From contig OY987242.1 in NCBI GenBank assembly GCA_963920765.1, positions 38,677,264-38,741,263 of the forward strand: 64,000 nucleotides of DNA, written 5' to 3'. This document shows positions 1 through 11,950 of the stretch, in pieces. This stretch comes from Ulota crispa (taxonomy: Eukaryota; Streptophyta; Bryopsida; Orthotrichales; Orthotrichaceae). The notes under the pieces were generated by a model that saw nothing but the letters and a program-made list of their open reading frames with translations, had not been told where the DNA came from and did no database searches. Both the position numbers and the translations under genes were made by a program. Within the stretch, counting starts at the first letter, position 1. The number at the start of each line of letters is the position of its first letter.

Positions 1-470
1 GGATTTTGTAATTGAGATTTATTTCTATAAGAATCTCTTCTGTGAAGTTTTCTTTGTGTAATGACAATTTGAACAAAGCAATTCTTGCTTCCAATTGTTT
101 TCCATTATGTTTTATGCATTGGGTGATCATGAAATTTGTGAGGCATATAGCCAACTTCATGCTCTACAAGAAATTTAAATTACACAAGAAATTCATAAAG
201 TGGAAGATTTCATTTTGAATAACCAAAAAAAAATTGACACCTTAGAGAAGCTTCAAAAAAAGTTTTGCTCCTACTTTGAGTGCTATAATCTAATAAAGTA
301 TGCCCTCACAAAGTTTGAATTTTTGAGAAGATGTACATAAGCAATTGAAAAAATAAATCTTAAAGTTAAATTATTGAAAAAAAAATCAAAATTTTAATTT
401 ACTAATCATTTTATTGAGAGAGGTCAAATTTGAGCCATTTGACCATGTAAATACAAAAGTATTTTAGGGG
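1..470. mobile_element. Terminal part of a TTAA-flanked element (copy A)
   Basis: The segment ends in ATTTTAGGGG followed by TTAA at 471-474, which is the right end of the TTAA family. Read in reverse complement it resembles 15976-16450 (copy B) along most of its length. A short open frame at 12-218 matches a minus-strand frame at 16154-16366, sharing words such as HIAN, KLHKKF and ISF. Because the DNA itself is conserved, the shared frame need not mean coding. The other end lies outside the window. Confidence 0.5.
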
Positions 471-474
471 TTAA

Positions 475-954
475 ATAAGAATGAAGATTTAAATTTTTAA
501 AGTCATGTAACAATCCACAACATACAACATCTTACATCAAGAGTCCTTGAATTTTGAAACCATATGGTGTTTAGTTTAATAAAATATAAGAATGGTGACA
601 TGAAGTCAATTTGAAATGTCAAGTTCATTTTTCCAATCAATTTTCAAAGTATAAGCTCTGTGGGTGTATTCTTGTTCATTAATAATATGTGCTATTAGCA
701 ATATGTTCTATTTGTTGCAACATCCGTAACTTCATTTACACGCATGAAATTTACGTTTTTCACAATTTGTTCAATAGAGAAACATGTAGGAATGGCAGTT
801 TTCTTGTGTTTTAAAAATCCAATTGTAAATTGGAGCCTTTTATTCAAAGGTTCTATGTGAATTTAAAAACAAAGGGTGTGGAAGGGCACTTCCTTTCCCT
901 TCACTTTGTGGAGACTTTTAGATCTATAGTCTATTTCAATTTTATGAATTTTTT
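475..954. other. AT-rich intergenic DNA, nothing recognised
   Basis: No long frame, repeat or RNA gene was seen between copy A and the CACTA MITE. Confidence 0.5.
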
Positions 955-1105
955 CACTACAAGGGGAATTATCCAAAATGACAAGAACATGTCCAAATCA
1001 ACATGGTTGAATGTACAAAAATTGTCTAATTTGACAATCTTTTTGTCATTTTGAACACATTTAGTCAATTTGGACATGTCAATTAGGACACAATTTCTTG
1101 TAGTG
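955..1105. mobile_element. CACTA-type MITE, 151 bp
   Basis: The left end is CACTACAAGGGGAA and the right end TTTCTTGTAGTG. These form inverted termini of the plant CACTA (En/Spm) type. Direct TTT trinucleotides at 952-954 and 1106-1108 fit the 3-bp target duplication of this superfamily. The interior repeats words such as GACATGT and has no coding capacity. The element would be non-autonomous. Confidence 0.7.
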
Positions 1106-2697
1106 TTTATGAATGCTCAAACTTCAAAGAGTATTTTGACTTCTTTTTTTCTGTATTGTTTTTTAACTTTCCTACTAGTAATTGAGCTTTTGCATACCCT
1201 AATGTAAAGGTAACACATAGATTGTTGGATTTCCAATTACCTTTGTTGTACAAAGTAGCTACATCTTTCCTACATTTTTCACTTTGAGGAGCTTGTGAAG
1301 CCATGCAATTTTGCAATCTAATTCATTTGACCTATTTAGTAAAATATGAGTTTGTATTGATTTTGAATTGAATGACAAATTCATTCATTTTGTATATTAG
1401 TTTTTTGTAGTAATATACCACAAAAGTTGCTATGAATGAAGATTTGGGCTAGGATATCATCAAATGAACATTTATTAACATTCCAACAAACCCAAGAATC
1501 AAAGAAAAAGAAAGAAACAAAAAATTGGCTCGTAGCCAACAGCTCCTTTAAAAGGAAAGAATTCCTTGAAATATAAACTTGGACTTGTGATTTCATCAAC
1601 TTACTTAACAATAGCTTCAACCAATTTTCTAAATTGCAAACTAAAGTCTATTGCATCAAGAAATCATTCAAATTTAAATTTCAACTTATTTCACTCAAAT
1701 TGTAAGCAATTATGTGGCCAAGGACCCATATTCACAAACACTCAATCAATTTCATGAAATTTATGACTTCGTTTTGTAAACCGTAATACATTATTGATAA
1801 ATGATCTTAATAATTATATCAAATGATTGGTTATATCAAAATGTCAATTGTATATTTTACCCAAACCATGAACCTTTTAAAAACAGCCTTATTTAGTACT
1901 TATACTAATGTTAAGATAACTTCTTATTAGACATAAAATGTAAAATTATTGAACGAAATACCTCATCTAGTAAATGGATGACAAGCCGTTGTGAAAAAGC
2001 AAGCTCATTTTTTGGAAAATAAAAAGCTCATGAATATTTTCTAACTTTTCAGTATTTGAATTTATTAAGAATGGAAGGTTTAATAAGTTGAAATTGAGAT
2101 TTGTTACACTTCAATTCTATCAGAGAAGAATTACAAACTACTAAGATATTTGTGAAATTATAACTTTTTTTGGTGACAGTAGGATCGAAGTTCAAGAACT
2201 AGCTTAAAATCTTTCACAAATTCATACAATCAAACGTGGCAATGGCTCACATATCTTTGGTTTTTCAAAGGAAATTGATTATGAAAATGAGTTATAAGAG
2301 AAAAAACATAGTTAAAAAAAAACTTTGTGAACATTACATGAAAATTTGGTGTTCAAATAAATAGGCAAAGTGCCTCAATAGTCATTAAAGAGTAAAGATA
2401 TAAGAAGACTATTTTGCAAGATTTGAACCAATTGAACTCAAAGTATTGGATTTCATAATATTTTGTAGCCCTCACTTTCAAAAAAAAGATGAGTGTCCAA
2501 TATCATTTTGAATACCATGATTGAAATTATAAATACATTTAATTTTTACTATATTAGATAAATTTTTGCAATAATGGAATCCTAATGACTCATTGTGTGG
2601 CTTATTATATACAAAATTATATGAATTAATCATCAAATGACAAAATGATGATGTTTTTTATCAATCAAATCACTCATATACCAATGTTGATTTTACA
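1106..2697. other. AT-rich intergenic DNA, nothing recognised
   Basis: Only short, unconvincing open frames are present. This lies downstream of the minus-strand gene at 2698-4917, so part of it may be that gene's 3' UTR. Confidence 0.45.
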
Positions 2698-4917
2698 CTA
2701 AGAATGCGAAGGTGTTATTGGCCTTTTTTTGAAAGATGTCCATAATAATTGTGTAAAAAGAACAATTATAAAACACCCCATCCATGCTAGTTGAGAAAAA
2801 CTATCATCAATGTTTTTCTTGTACCAACTACTAGATTGAAAACCCATTGGTATCCAACTTGATGTTGTTTTGTATGTTCCAAATAAAATAACCCCAATCA
2901 AAAAAATAGATAACAAATTTCTTACCACCAAACCTACTGTTGTAGCCTACCAAAATAACAAAAACCATTAATGTGTTATTTCAAAATAATATGTAGAAAA
3001 CATTTACTTTAGTTATGTGACATTTTTTTATATTTTGATAATTTTTTGCAATTTTAGATACAGTAAATGTCCATCATAATTAAACCAATAAACAACACAA
3101 TTTACCTCTCTTACTTGATGGTTGTATTTCAATGTCTTTACAAAATCCTTAAGCATGGTGGATTGCTCATTCAAAATCCTTTCCATTGAAGTAATGTGAT
3201 TTTTTTCTAATTGTTGAATCATAGCTCCAAATTTTATCAATGCAGATATCATGTTTGGTTCATGTGCAAGTGATGCTTGATTTAAAGGCCTCACCTTTTT
3301 TTTAAATTGTGGTATGTTATTTGTAGCACGCATAAGTCTTGTCATCAAAATTTGAGTTGATTGGGTTCCTTGTTCATATTTATATTTTGAAAAAACACGG
3401 GTTCCTTTTTTTTTTGAGGAGCAACTAGAGTCACTTTGTGATGTTAGAGAAGCTAATGAACTCCCTTTTGAGAACGTCTTAGTAGAATGTGCATCTAAGT
3501 TAGATCCTTCAATATTCATAGACATGTGTTCATCTCTTCTTTCAACATTTGAAGCCAAATGTTGCTCTTGTTCTTGTACTTTGTGAATAGTGTGAGATTT
3601 GGGTTCATCTACCTTTGATGTAATTTCTCTTGAATTTCCTTTTTTTTCATTTCCACGCTTCACATTTGTAACGTTCTCAACACATGTGCCTTTGTAATTG
3701 CAATTAACAGAGGTAGATAACTCCATTAAACTACATCTACTTGTGTGTTGATCTTCACCAATTTTCTGACTTGAACCAACATCTTTTGGTTTATTTGATG
3801 TGCATTTTGTTTGAGAAGACCTTAAATTTATAGGACTTGATGTTGCACTCTCTTGATCTATCACATCACTTCCATAACAATTGGTGGAATCATCTGAGTA
3901 TGAATCAAACGGTCTTAAAGTACCTTTGCCTTTCTTATCTAATGTACTAATACCACTTGAGGTTTCATGATCACAATTCAAAGGCTTGTCTTTGATCTCA
4001 TTGACAAGTGAAATACTTTTTTTTCCATTTTGGGAATCTAAAAGCTTTTCATTTGACAAACTCTCTTGACATGTTTGGTCTTCTTTGAATCTATCCATGA
4101 TGCATGTTTGTGGTGGAGTTGAATCTCTCCACTTTACCTTCATAAAACTCCTTGGGCTCTTTTGACTTGTTGGAGTTGAACAATTACTATATTGAATTCT
4201 TTTTTCACCTTCAAACAATCTTGAACCAAAACTTTCTTCTATATCATTGTACAAAAGTTTTCCATTTACATCATCTAAAAGAGATTTTTTTAACATATTT
4301 TGCTCTACAATGGACTTTTCAACATGTTTGTCACTAAATAATGATTGTGAACTTAAAACATCATTGTTTGTGATAATCCTTTGTTTCATGCTTGTAATAT
4401 CCATGGCATTTGCCATTAAGTGAGGATTTTCAACAAAAAGTGAGTTCATTGTATCATACCATTCCCAACTACTACATTCACTTGGATTAAACTTCTTTGC
4501 CATTTTCTCTCGATTGTATCTACCTTGCATTGATTTTAGTTTTAATTTGCATTGTTCAAGATCCTTAGGTTTCTTTAAGCTTTTGCACCTCCCACAAACT
4601 TCTTTCAAAATTTCTTTCCAAATGCAATCCATATCCAATTTGCTAGATTCAATGACATTTTCATTGAAGTGAGCACATGCATTCAAAAGAGAAGAAATTG
4701 CAGTTGGGCTCCAATCTTCATTGTCCTTGTTAAAATCTTCTTTTTTTCTTGTAATTTCATTTCCTTCATCTTTTTCTTTATTATTGACTTTGTCATCATT
4801 TTTAAATGTTTTAGCATTTATTTTTGACAATTTGAGTACAAGTTTGTTCTTTTTTCCTTCTTCTTCTAAAGTCAATAATGCACCAAATCCAGTCTCCATA
4901 ACAAGTGCATCTTCCAT
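2698..4917 (-). CDS. Trihelix/SANT-like DNA-binding protein with a predicted C-terminal membrane anchor (two coding exons)
   Basis: The first exon runs from ATG 4917 to 3115 and is open for 601 codons, which is improbable by chance in DNA this AT-rich. A trihelix or Myb/SANT-like domain spans residues about 69-166, with spaced tryptophans W69, W100, W151 and W153 and a QCK-x-KLKSM-x3-Y core. A long, polar, Ser/Thr/Lys-rich linker follows, then a helical C-terminal part (about 540-601). The frame appears to continue to 3028, but a good GTAAGA donor follows CAA at 3115. The TAG acceptor at 2949-2947 gives a 168-bp intron in phase 0. The second exon (2946-2698) adds 82 residues with two hydrophobic segments, about 607-626 and 654-673. 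I infer a nuclear regulator that may be membrane-tethered. An in-frame ATG at 4950 and a possible upstream exon (TTTATAG precedes the frame) leave the start uncertain. The exon join is my prediction and the exact family is unassigned. Confidence 0.65.
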
Positions 4918-4959
4918 TTGTTTACATTTAATGAAGCATTCTATAAACATAAAATGCAA

Positions 4960-7280
4960 AAAAAAATCTTCTATGCAAAACCATTTTATCTAAAAAATCA
5001 CCTATTCAAACTTGAACTTGTATTTGGTCATTTTCATACCTAATTTGAAGTACTAAAGTTGATGAAAAATTTTCATTCTAGAAAACAAAAAAAACCATGT
5101 TTGATCATATCAAGGCATTGATAAAAATCATCTATTGTATTATAAAATTCTATTGGAATTGTACAATATCATTACACTTTAGCATTAGTTTATGTAATAA
5201 CTTCTTGCATTTTACATCTTGCGTGCTACACCAAGATTATAGATTGAAAGTTGCAATAAGTTTGTTAAACCATTGTTTGGATTTGAACAATATTTAGAAA
5301 TTTGTGTTAATTCATTCAATGAAAATATTTTAAAGTTGAATTTTCTGTTTGGAAAATCTACATGTTGTCTTATGTTATGATATAAATGTTCATTATGTTG
5401 ATAAAAAGGAATTTCTAGCAATGGAACAGTCTAAAATAGTGGTTTAGTTTTGAAAATTCTCATGTTTTTTGAGCATAAGAGTTTTACAAATCATCAAATT
5501 AAAAAACCAAACTTTTGGCTCAAGTGGTTTTCTTTTTTAATTTAAAATTTTGAAAAGATATGTTATTCTCAAATTAGATCAACTCACTTATGAAACTATT
5601 TAATACCTTTTCATATCATAATAATATTTTGATGTTTGAAGGTTTGAAATCAAAGGTCATACTTTTCAAAAGAATTGCTAAATTATTAAAATTAATCCTA
5701 TAAAATTTCTAATAATTTCATGATTGGATGTTATAAAATTAATCCCAAAAAACCCAATAAATCTTTTTTAAGTCAATGCCCTACTATAGAAAGGTGATAG
5801 AATTTTATTTAATTATACATTTGTGCTCATTCAGTTAGATTATTGTCTTGATGGAACATCTCAAAGTAAAAATACTAGGATGAAAAGTCTCTAATAAGCA
5901 ATGAAAGTGCAAAGTGTTTGATATTCTTTAATTTTTTAAATTTGGTTTTTGTCATTAAGTCTTGCACCTTTTTTTTTGCAAATCAAGCTAAATTGGTACA
6001 TTATTTATTTATGAAAATTAATTAATACAAATTGAAAAAAATTCAATGGCTTCAAATTCAGTATAAAACACGTGAATAGAATATTATAGAATTTCTACAA
6101 ACTAGATCATTTTTAATCCTTAGGTCTAACATCATTGATTTTGATGTAATCTTCATATCTTTTATGGAAATCACATTCTATAAGACATTCATATGCCTTG
6201 CACGCATCGTGTCTCTTTTAGTTTCTTGTGACTTTTCATAAGACTTTTCATCCTCCCATTCCCTACCTTTTCCTCTCCTTCATCTCTAGAATTTTAGAAT
6301 TTGGGTGTCAAAGAGACACCCAATGCCTTGACAATCCAATATTTTACAATAGAGAATTTCAAACTGGTAAAAAAAGTTAGAAAAAAAAAATCAAACACTT
6401 TTCACCCTCCCTTTGGATGCCTTTTCCTTGTCCTTCCTCCCTCTCTAATAGAGCTTGTGGTGTTAATAGAGAATTACATCACAAGAGAATCAACCCACAT
6501 TTATAATATACATAGATACTTAGTTTGTAAAAGAAAACCCCATGCATTAAGGACTAAAGATACATCTATTGTAATCAATAGTACATAGAAGAAAGAAGTT
6601 AATAAAAGTTCACTAAAGGATTAAAAAAGCTGGGTTATCTAAAACTCACACAAAGTAATCCAATGATGGTTTCATTGTTAAAATTTAAATCATTTTTATT
6701 GTGCTTGAATAATAGAATACAAATCTACATGCAAACAAAAAGGTAACACACAAATATTTGCAAGATTCTACTTAATTGTAGACCTCATTAACTCTTATCA
6801 TTTTCATTTTGCATGTGATCCTTTGATGCCTTTATTTATGATTGAACTTGTACCAAAATATTATACCTAAGGATATAGATTAGGTTCCAAAAATGCAACA
6901 AGGTCAAACTTTGTTTCTCATGTGCATGTAGCTGTTGTTAGTTGCAAATTCTTTACAAACTCTCTACATACAATTATAAGAGATCAATGTGTACAAATAG
7001 AAAGTCTCTAAAAGAAAAAAACTTCATCTCAAATAGGTGTGGTTTGGTAGTTTCTATCTTCTTGATGTTTAAACTTCACAATTGCAGAATTGAATGCGTC
7101 TATGCATTTACTATAGATAATGGTTAGTCTAAATTGATGATGTATTAGTGTTTTTGGATTTTTGTTTAGATAAGTTATAAGAAAGGTGTATACAACATGT
7201 GAGCATGTGTGCATGTGTGCACATGTATGTATATATGTAAATCTATACTACTAAGTGGAAGGATTTTGACTCCGTGTCTT
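4960..7280. other. AT-rich intergenic DNA upstream of the trihelix-like gene
   Basis: This may hold the promoter and 5' UTR of the minus-strand gene, but no defined element was recognised. A short perfect hairpin (TTGGGTGTC / GACACCCAA, loop of 5) lies at 6301-6323. A TG/CA-rich stretch lies near 7197-7240. Confidence 0.4.
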
Positions 7281-7444
7281 TTTCCTAAAATATTTTGGTG
7301 TAAATTGAAGTAATAAAGGACGCTCTAGATATAAACACCAAGTGCCCTCCAACCTTGTCCTTTTCCGAAATCTTCTAGAATTTTTTGGTGGAAGTTGAAA
7401 TAATAAACAATGCCCCTACTATAGAACACCAAACACCCTCCAAC
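7281..7444. repeat. Imperfect direct repeat of about 80 bp, two units
   Basis: Two neighbouring units (about 7281-7353 and 7361-7444) share TTTTGGTG-x-AA-TTGAA and end in the pattern ACACCAA-x-CCCTCCAAC. Function unknown. Confidence 0.45.
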
Positions 7445-7498
7445 TATGTGTTAGAAAATCAAAAAAATGCCAAGCACCCTCTAGTAAAGTATTAATGA

Positions 7499-7652
7499 CA
7501 CTAGGAAAAAAACGTGTTCTCAACAACTAGTTCATAATGTTTGACTGCAAATGTCCTAAACAATTGTACAATGACTTAATTATAGTTGTTTAGGACATTT
7601 GCAATTGTTGTGAACCAGTCGTTTAGGATGCATTTTTTATGGACGTGCTAGA
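7499..7652. mobile_element. Degenerate CACTA-related MITE (right end approximate)
   Basis: It starts CACTAGGAAAAAAACGTG. Inside, TGCAAATGTCCTAAACAA is mirrored by an inverted TTGTTTAGGACATTTGCA around 7545-7605. It is related to the elements at 8670 and 53303, which share TGTCCTAAAC. The right terminus is eroded, so no target duplication can be read. Confidence 0.4.
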
Positions 7653-7739
7653 CACAAGATAGAAAAAGAAAATCTAAAAAAAGTTAGAGGTAGAGTTTGA
7701 GACCACATTTATAAGGAAAAAGACAAGAATTGATAAGGC

Positions 7740-8110
7740 AAAAGAGTACTAGAGTAATGCCACAAAAGATGAGCTAGAAGCTCCAAAGAGATGCATTGTC
7801 AAGACTGAGGAACTCCTTAGACCTCTATATATACTTCTAAGTAGGAAACCTTCTAGCACCTTCTACTAAAAGTTTCTAAAATACTCTAACTTCTTTGGCA
7901 AGCTGGTTCTATCTAAGAAGTTTCTTGAAAAATTTCCACTTGTCTATGAGTTATTTTCTAAGCAAATTCTATATTTTTCTAGAAGATTCTATAAGCTTCC
8001 AAGAGCTTTCAAAGAGTTCTACAAGCTTTTCCAAACTTCTAAATAATTCTACAAGCTTCTACAAGCTTCTATTATATGTCCAGGGCACGTTTTTCTTCTA
8101 GTGTGGCATT
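7740..8110. promoter_or_regulatory. TTC/GAA-rich block with a perfect heat-shock-element match
   Basis: The block is built of imperfect repeats of TTCTACAAGCTT-like words. At 7977-7989 it has TTC-TA-GAA-GA-TTC, an exact three-unit heat-shock element. A TATATATA-like word lies upstream at about 7827-7834. This combination occurs in some plant Copia LTRs and in heat-shock promoters. I see no gene in the right position and no LTR ends, so function is unproven. Confidence 0.3.
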
Positions 8111-8134
8111 TTGAGTCTCAAAAAAATACTAAAA

Positions 8135-8301
8135 CACTAGTAGTATAAAGCTCATTTTTTTCTATTGTTTTGGTTGAGTTGATGAGTGTATTTTTTGTCA
8201 ATGTTCAACAAAAATCAATAGATTTTTATTGAATATCAACAGAAAAGCGCACTCATCAACTCAACCAAAACAATAGAAAAAAAATGAGCTCTCTAATAGT
8301 G
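8135..8301. mobile_element. CACTA-type hairpin MITE, 167 bp
   Basis: The ends are CACTAGTAG and CTAATAGTG, flanked by AAA on both sides (8132-8134, 8302-8304). Almost the whole element folds back. The arms 8149-8188 and 8250-8290 are nearly perfect complements and share GGTTGAGTTGATGAGTG. There is no coding capacity. Confidence 0.7.
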
Positions 8302-8669
8302 AAATGATATTTGCTTAAAACAGAACATATCAAGGAACTTCTATTAGCTCCTATGTGTATGGCTCTCCAAGATCATTTACTAGTGACTTTGAAAATGGCT
8401 TAAACACAACACATAGATAAAATTTTGTTGATTGATCAATGTTTGGCTTTACTACTTCAATCCTTTAAAATAAAAGTCTGTATGCTTTAATGCTTAGAAA
8501 TGTATCCTAGAGTGCCATTTAGAAAATAATTATTTAAAATTAATGATTGTATGTTACAATTCATAGATTATGCTCATAAAATTGAACCTACTATTACAGT
8601 CACCCATATTCATCAATGAAAATTGGAAGTTAACAAGAAAATGTAGAATGAGTAGTTTTGATTTGAAAT

Positions 8670-8813
8670 GGCTAGAAGAAAAACTTGTCTTAAACGACTG
8701 GTTCACAATGATTGTAAATGTCCTAAATAATTGAAATTGAGTTATTGTATAGTCATATAGGAAATTTACAATTGTTGTGAACTAGTCATTTAAGACAAGT
8801 TTTTCTTCTACTG
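8670..8813. mobile_element. CACTA-type MITE, about 144 bp
   Basis: The termini CTAGAAGAAAAACTTGTC and GACAAGTTTTTCTTCTA are perfect inverted complements. They share TAGAAGAAAAA with the better-preserved copy at 53303-53439. The outermost CACTAG/CTAGTG bases have mutated (GGCTAG, CTACTG), so the 3-bp duplication is not readable. Confidence 0.55.
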
Positions 8814-9868
8814 AATAGTGGTTTTCAATGTGAAACACATTTGCATTTTTAAAACGCAAATGTTTGTAAATACTTTTTTGGAAACAAAATGTAAGAAAAA
8901 CCAGTACCAAAATTGAATAACTCCTCCAATGAAAAATTTAGTTTTTATATCCATGGAAATTGATTGCACTCAATCAGTGCTCTATATTTGGACCCCTGAT
9001 TCTTAAGAGATTCACCTTATAGACCATATGCTTAAATTATTGAATAAAAACTCCATACTTTTGAAATCTTCACTTTTCATTCACTTATGTCTTATTAGAT
9101 CTTGTGTAAATTTTCAAACATTTTCATCATACTGGTTACAATCTAGAAATAAGAATCATGATGTAAAATGTGGAGAAATTGAAATCTTTTGTAGCTTTTG
9201 CCCATATAAAACGCATAGGGAGATCCCTCAATAGTGGGTTGAATTCATGTTTTAAGAGTTTAGTTTTTGAGAATGTGTGTGACATCATGATCACTTAATC
9301 ACCATGGCTATATAGTATATACAAACTTGATTTGCCACAGTTTCTTTAATATAATTCACTGGAATAGTATGCAAGGCATGGGAATATCTCTTGGTGTCTA
9401 AGAACCTATGTAGTCACCAATTGTATGAATATTTTACAATTAGTTTAATTCTACCAATTTTGTGGATATAGACCACTAAATTGTATTTTAGTAACTAATT
9501 TACACCCAAAGGACAACAATGCATTTCTTTTCTAAAACCAACTTCTTTAGTTCAACAACTAACTTTCAAAAAGAAAATGCAAAAAATAATAATGTAACTA
9601 ATTTTAAAGTCGACACAACAAAAAAAACACACTATGAATTGAAGGAAGAAAGAGGTGGAAATCATTAATTCTAAATTTACCATCAAATGTAGTAGTAGCT
9701 ATGACTTTTTAATTTAAATTTTGTTGTTGAAATATTGAAAAGTGAAATTATAGATATGATTGAATGAATAATGATTTTGAATTACAATCTATAATTTTTG
9801 TTTGAAAGTCATCAATTAATTACTATTCTAGATCGTAGTTTATAATTTGACCTTCACTTTTTTTCCTT
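8814..9868. other. AT-rich intergenic DNA, nothing recognised
   Basis: Only a short frame near 9028-9234 is present. It ends in a Cys-pair word (CSFCPY) that is too little to assign. Confidence 0.4.
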
Positions 9869-10129
9869 TCAATTTTTATAGAGATATGGAGTGGCCCTAG
9901 TCTTTACTAGGTTAGTAGGACCTTTCAAGGTAACCGCATCTATTATTGATTCTTTTAGCTTCTTAAAATCATTTGTAATACATTTAAGAGCTTGATGTAC
10001 ATCAAATCCATCTTTGGGTAACCAAATATTTGTGTTAAATTTAAGCCAACATCCTAATTTGGCACTCCAACCTTGGGGACACTTTGATGAAAACACATCA
10101 AAAATTGGGAACATGGAAAAGGTCCTTCT
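9869..10129 (-). other. Possible orphan exon or gene remnant, unrecognised
   Basis: A minus-strand frame of about 87 codons follows a plausible TTTGTAG acceptor near 10131. Its composition looks protein-like (for example KCPQGWSAKLGCWLKF, DGFDVHQALKCI), unlike the surrounding low-complexity frames. A second protein-like minus-strand stretch lies at about 11365-11480 (for example KFLHPDFHDPNSWCKV). They could be exons of one decayed gene, but no family was recognised and no complete structure could be built. Confidence 0.2.
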
Positions 10130-10243
10130 ACAAATACTCCATAAAAATAAAAATAAAACTAGGCTTCTAGAGACTCTTTCCTTGAAGTATTGACTCACTT
10201 TTTGAGTAAAGTACCTACTCAAACTTACTTGGTACATACTCAA

Positions 10244-11474
10244 ATTTCTTTATATGTACTCAAATTTTCTTGGAATAGCTGCAAAGCCTCCTCCTTTGCA
10301 ATCTAGAGACAACAAATCTTTCAAAAACAATGTTACATTCATTGTATTGGATGAACTCTATTCATCAATCTAGTTCTTACTCAACAATTGCAATATACTT
10401 ACATTTGTGTAGCTAATTTGTATTGGTTGTTAGCTCTTTGAAATTTCTTTTCAAAAAGAATTGAAATTTTGCACCACCCCTTGAAGTTTTGTAGGGTTTC
10501 ATTTTCTTCTAATGCTCTTGAATAGCAATCATGACCATAGCCATTGTGGTACCGGTCTTGCTCCTTGGCTTACCATATTAGGAGGTTTCAAACCTTGGGA
10601 AAAACAAAGTTTTACAAAGGCATAATTGCAAAAGGAAAAAATAGTCTTTTATGCAAAATCACATCCTCTTGGAAGGAAACTAAAATGTTTTGCACCCTTA
10701 CACGTTATGCAAAAGTGGGCTCTCTTGCATGTATAACTGAGGAGAACAACTAGAAACAGTTTTTCTTCTTGAGAAAAGGTCCAAAGAAAAATCTACATAT
10801 AGTTGCAAAATGTACCAAGTTTTAAAAACCACTATCAACTTTTTGTCAAGTTACTAATAGAAAATCACTAGTGAAGAGATTGTTGAGCTTTACCAGCTAA
10901 AACCTTGCATTTTCAATTTTCACAAAAAATTGCACATACATGCACCAAAATATTGCACATATTTATACTACAATTAGCTAACTTCTTTGAAATTTTGGCT
11001 TTTTTTTATTTCCATAGATTCATAGTTCAACCAATTTTTTTGAATTCACCAACTAACAACACACTAACTAATAGTTCTCTCCAAACATTGCTCAATACAA
11101 AATTCCAAGAGGGGTTTCCTTGCATATCATTTTTAAAAAGGAGTTTAAGGCAACAAAACAACAATGAGCGTACAGATATATTGCCTTGCACTATGTGAAT
11201 GCTGAACATACAAATTTAAAACAAAATTGTGTTCATTGCATTGGACGGAATACGCTCATTGAACTATTTCACAAACGTAATTGCATGTACATTGAATTGT
11301 GTTGTTGATTTATAAAGGGTTTTGAAATTGTTTTATTCTCAAAATTGCAATACTTATAATATCCCTCTTATAGGAGTCAACATTTGTACTAGGCTTAACG
11401 AGCACTTTACACCAAGAATTAGGATCATGGAAATCCGGGTGCAAAAACTTCATATTTAGCCTACTATTAAACTC
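10244..11474. other. Intergenic DNA with no assigned feature
   Basis: A tRNA-like word set near 10540-10600 (TGGCTTACCATATTAGG, then TTTCAAACC) is too weak to call a SINE. A second possible exon lies on the minus strand at about 11365-11480. Confidence 0.35.
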
Positions 11475-11485
11475 AAGTAGGTATT

Positions 11486-11645
11486 CAATACTAGAAGAGA
11501 ACTTTGTTGAAGTCAACACAAACTACATGATGTTTCTTGCTTCTAACGTAAAAATTTGCGTTGAACAACACAAATTTTTGCGTTAGAAGCAAGAAAACAT
11601 CATGTAGTTTGTGTTAACTTCAACAAAAAATTTGTCTTAAATTTT
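11486..11645. mobile_element. Hairpin MITE flanked by an 11-bp direct repeat
   Basis: Two arms of about 53 bp (11506-11558 and 11571-11624) are almost perfect complements around a loop of roughly 12 nt. Shared words include AACACAAACTACATGATG and GCTTCTAACG. AAGTAGGTATT occurs directly on both sides, at 11475-11485 and 11646-11656, as expected for a target duplication. Its length (9-11 bp) would fit the Mutator superfamily; that assignment is inference. Confidence 0.6.
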
Positions 11646-11950
11646 AAGTAGGTATTTAAATTTCAATATTTATGTTGGTTACCACTCCTAGTTTAAGGAC
11701 CTTAAGACCAATTGTGAGTCCAACTTGATTGTTGCAAAAAAATTGTGAAGCTTTCAGGAAATGCAACAAATAAACAAGTGAATATAATCAAAGAAGAAAG
11801 AGAATATTAGTTGAATGCCTCGTATGGCTTTGTGGGGAGTTACCCTAGTACCACCGTAGGCGGTACCTAGAAATTCACGTTATTAAAAAATGTTGGAGGC
11901 GTGAAGTTGTAAACTCCATTGCCTTTGATACAACAGTGGAGTGACCATTC

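Noticed and set aside
2698-2931. Independent 77-codon membrane protein gene
   Set aside because: The frame has no ATG, begins right after a good acceptor, and joins in phase to the upstream 601-codon exon, so it is better explained as the second exon.
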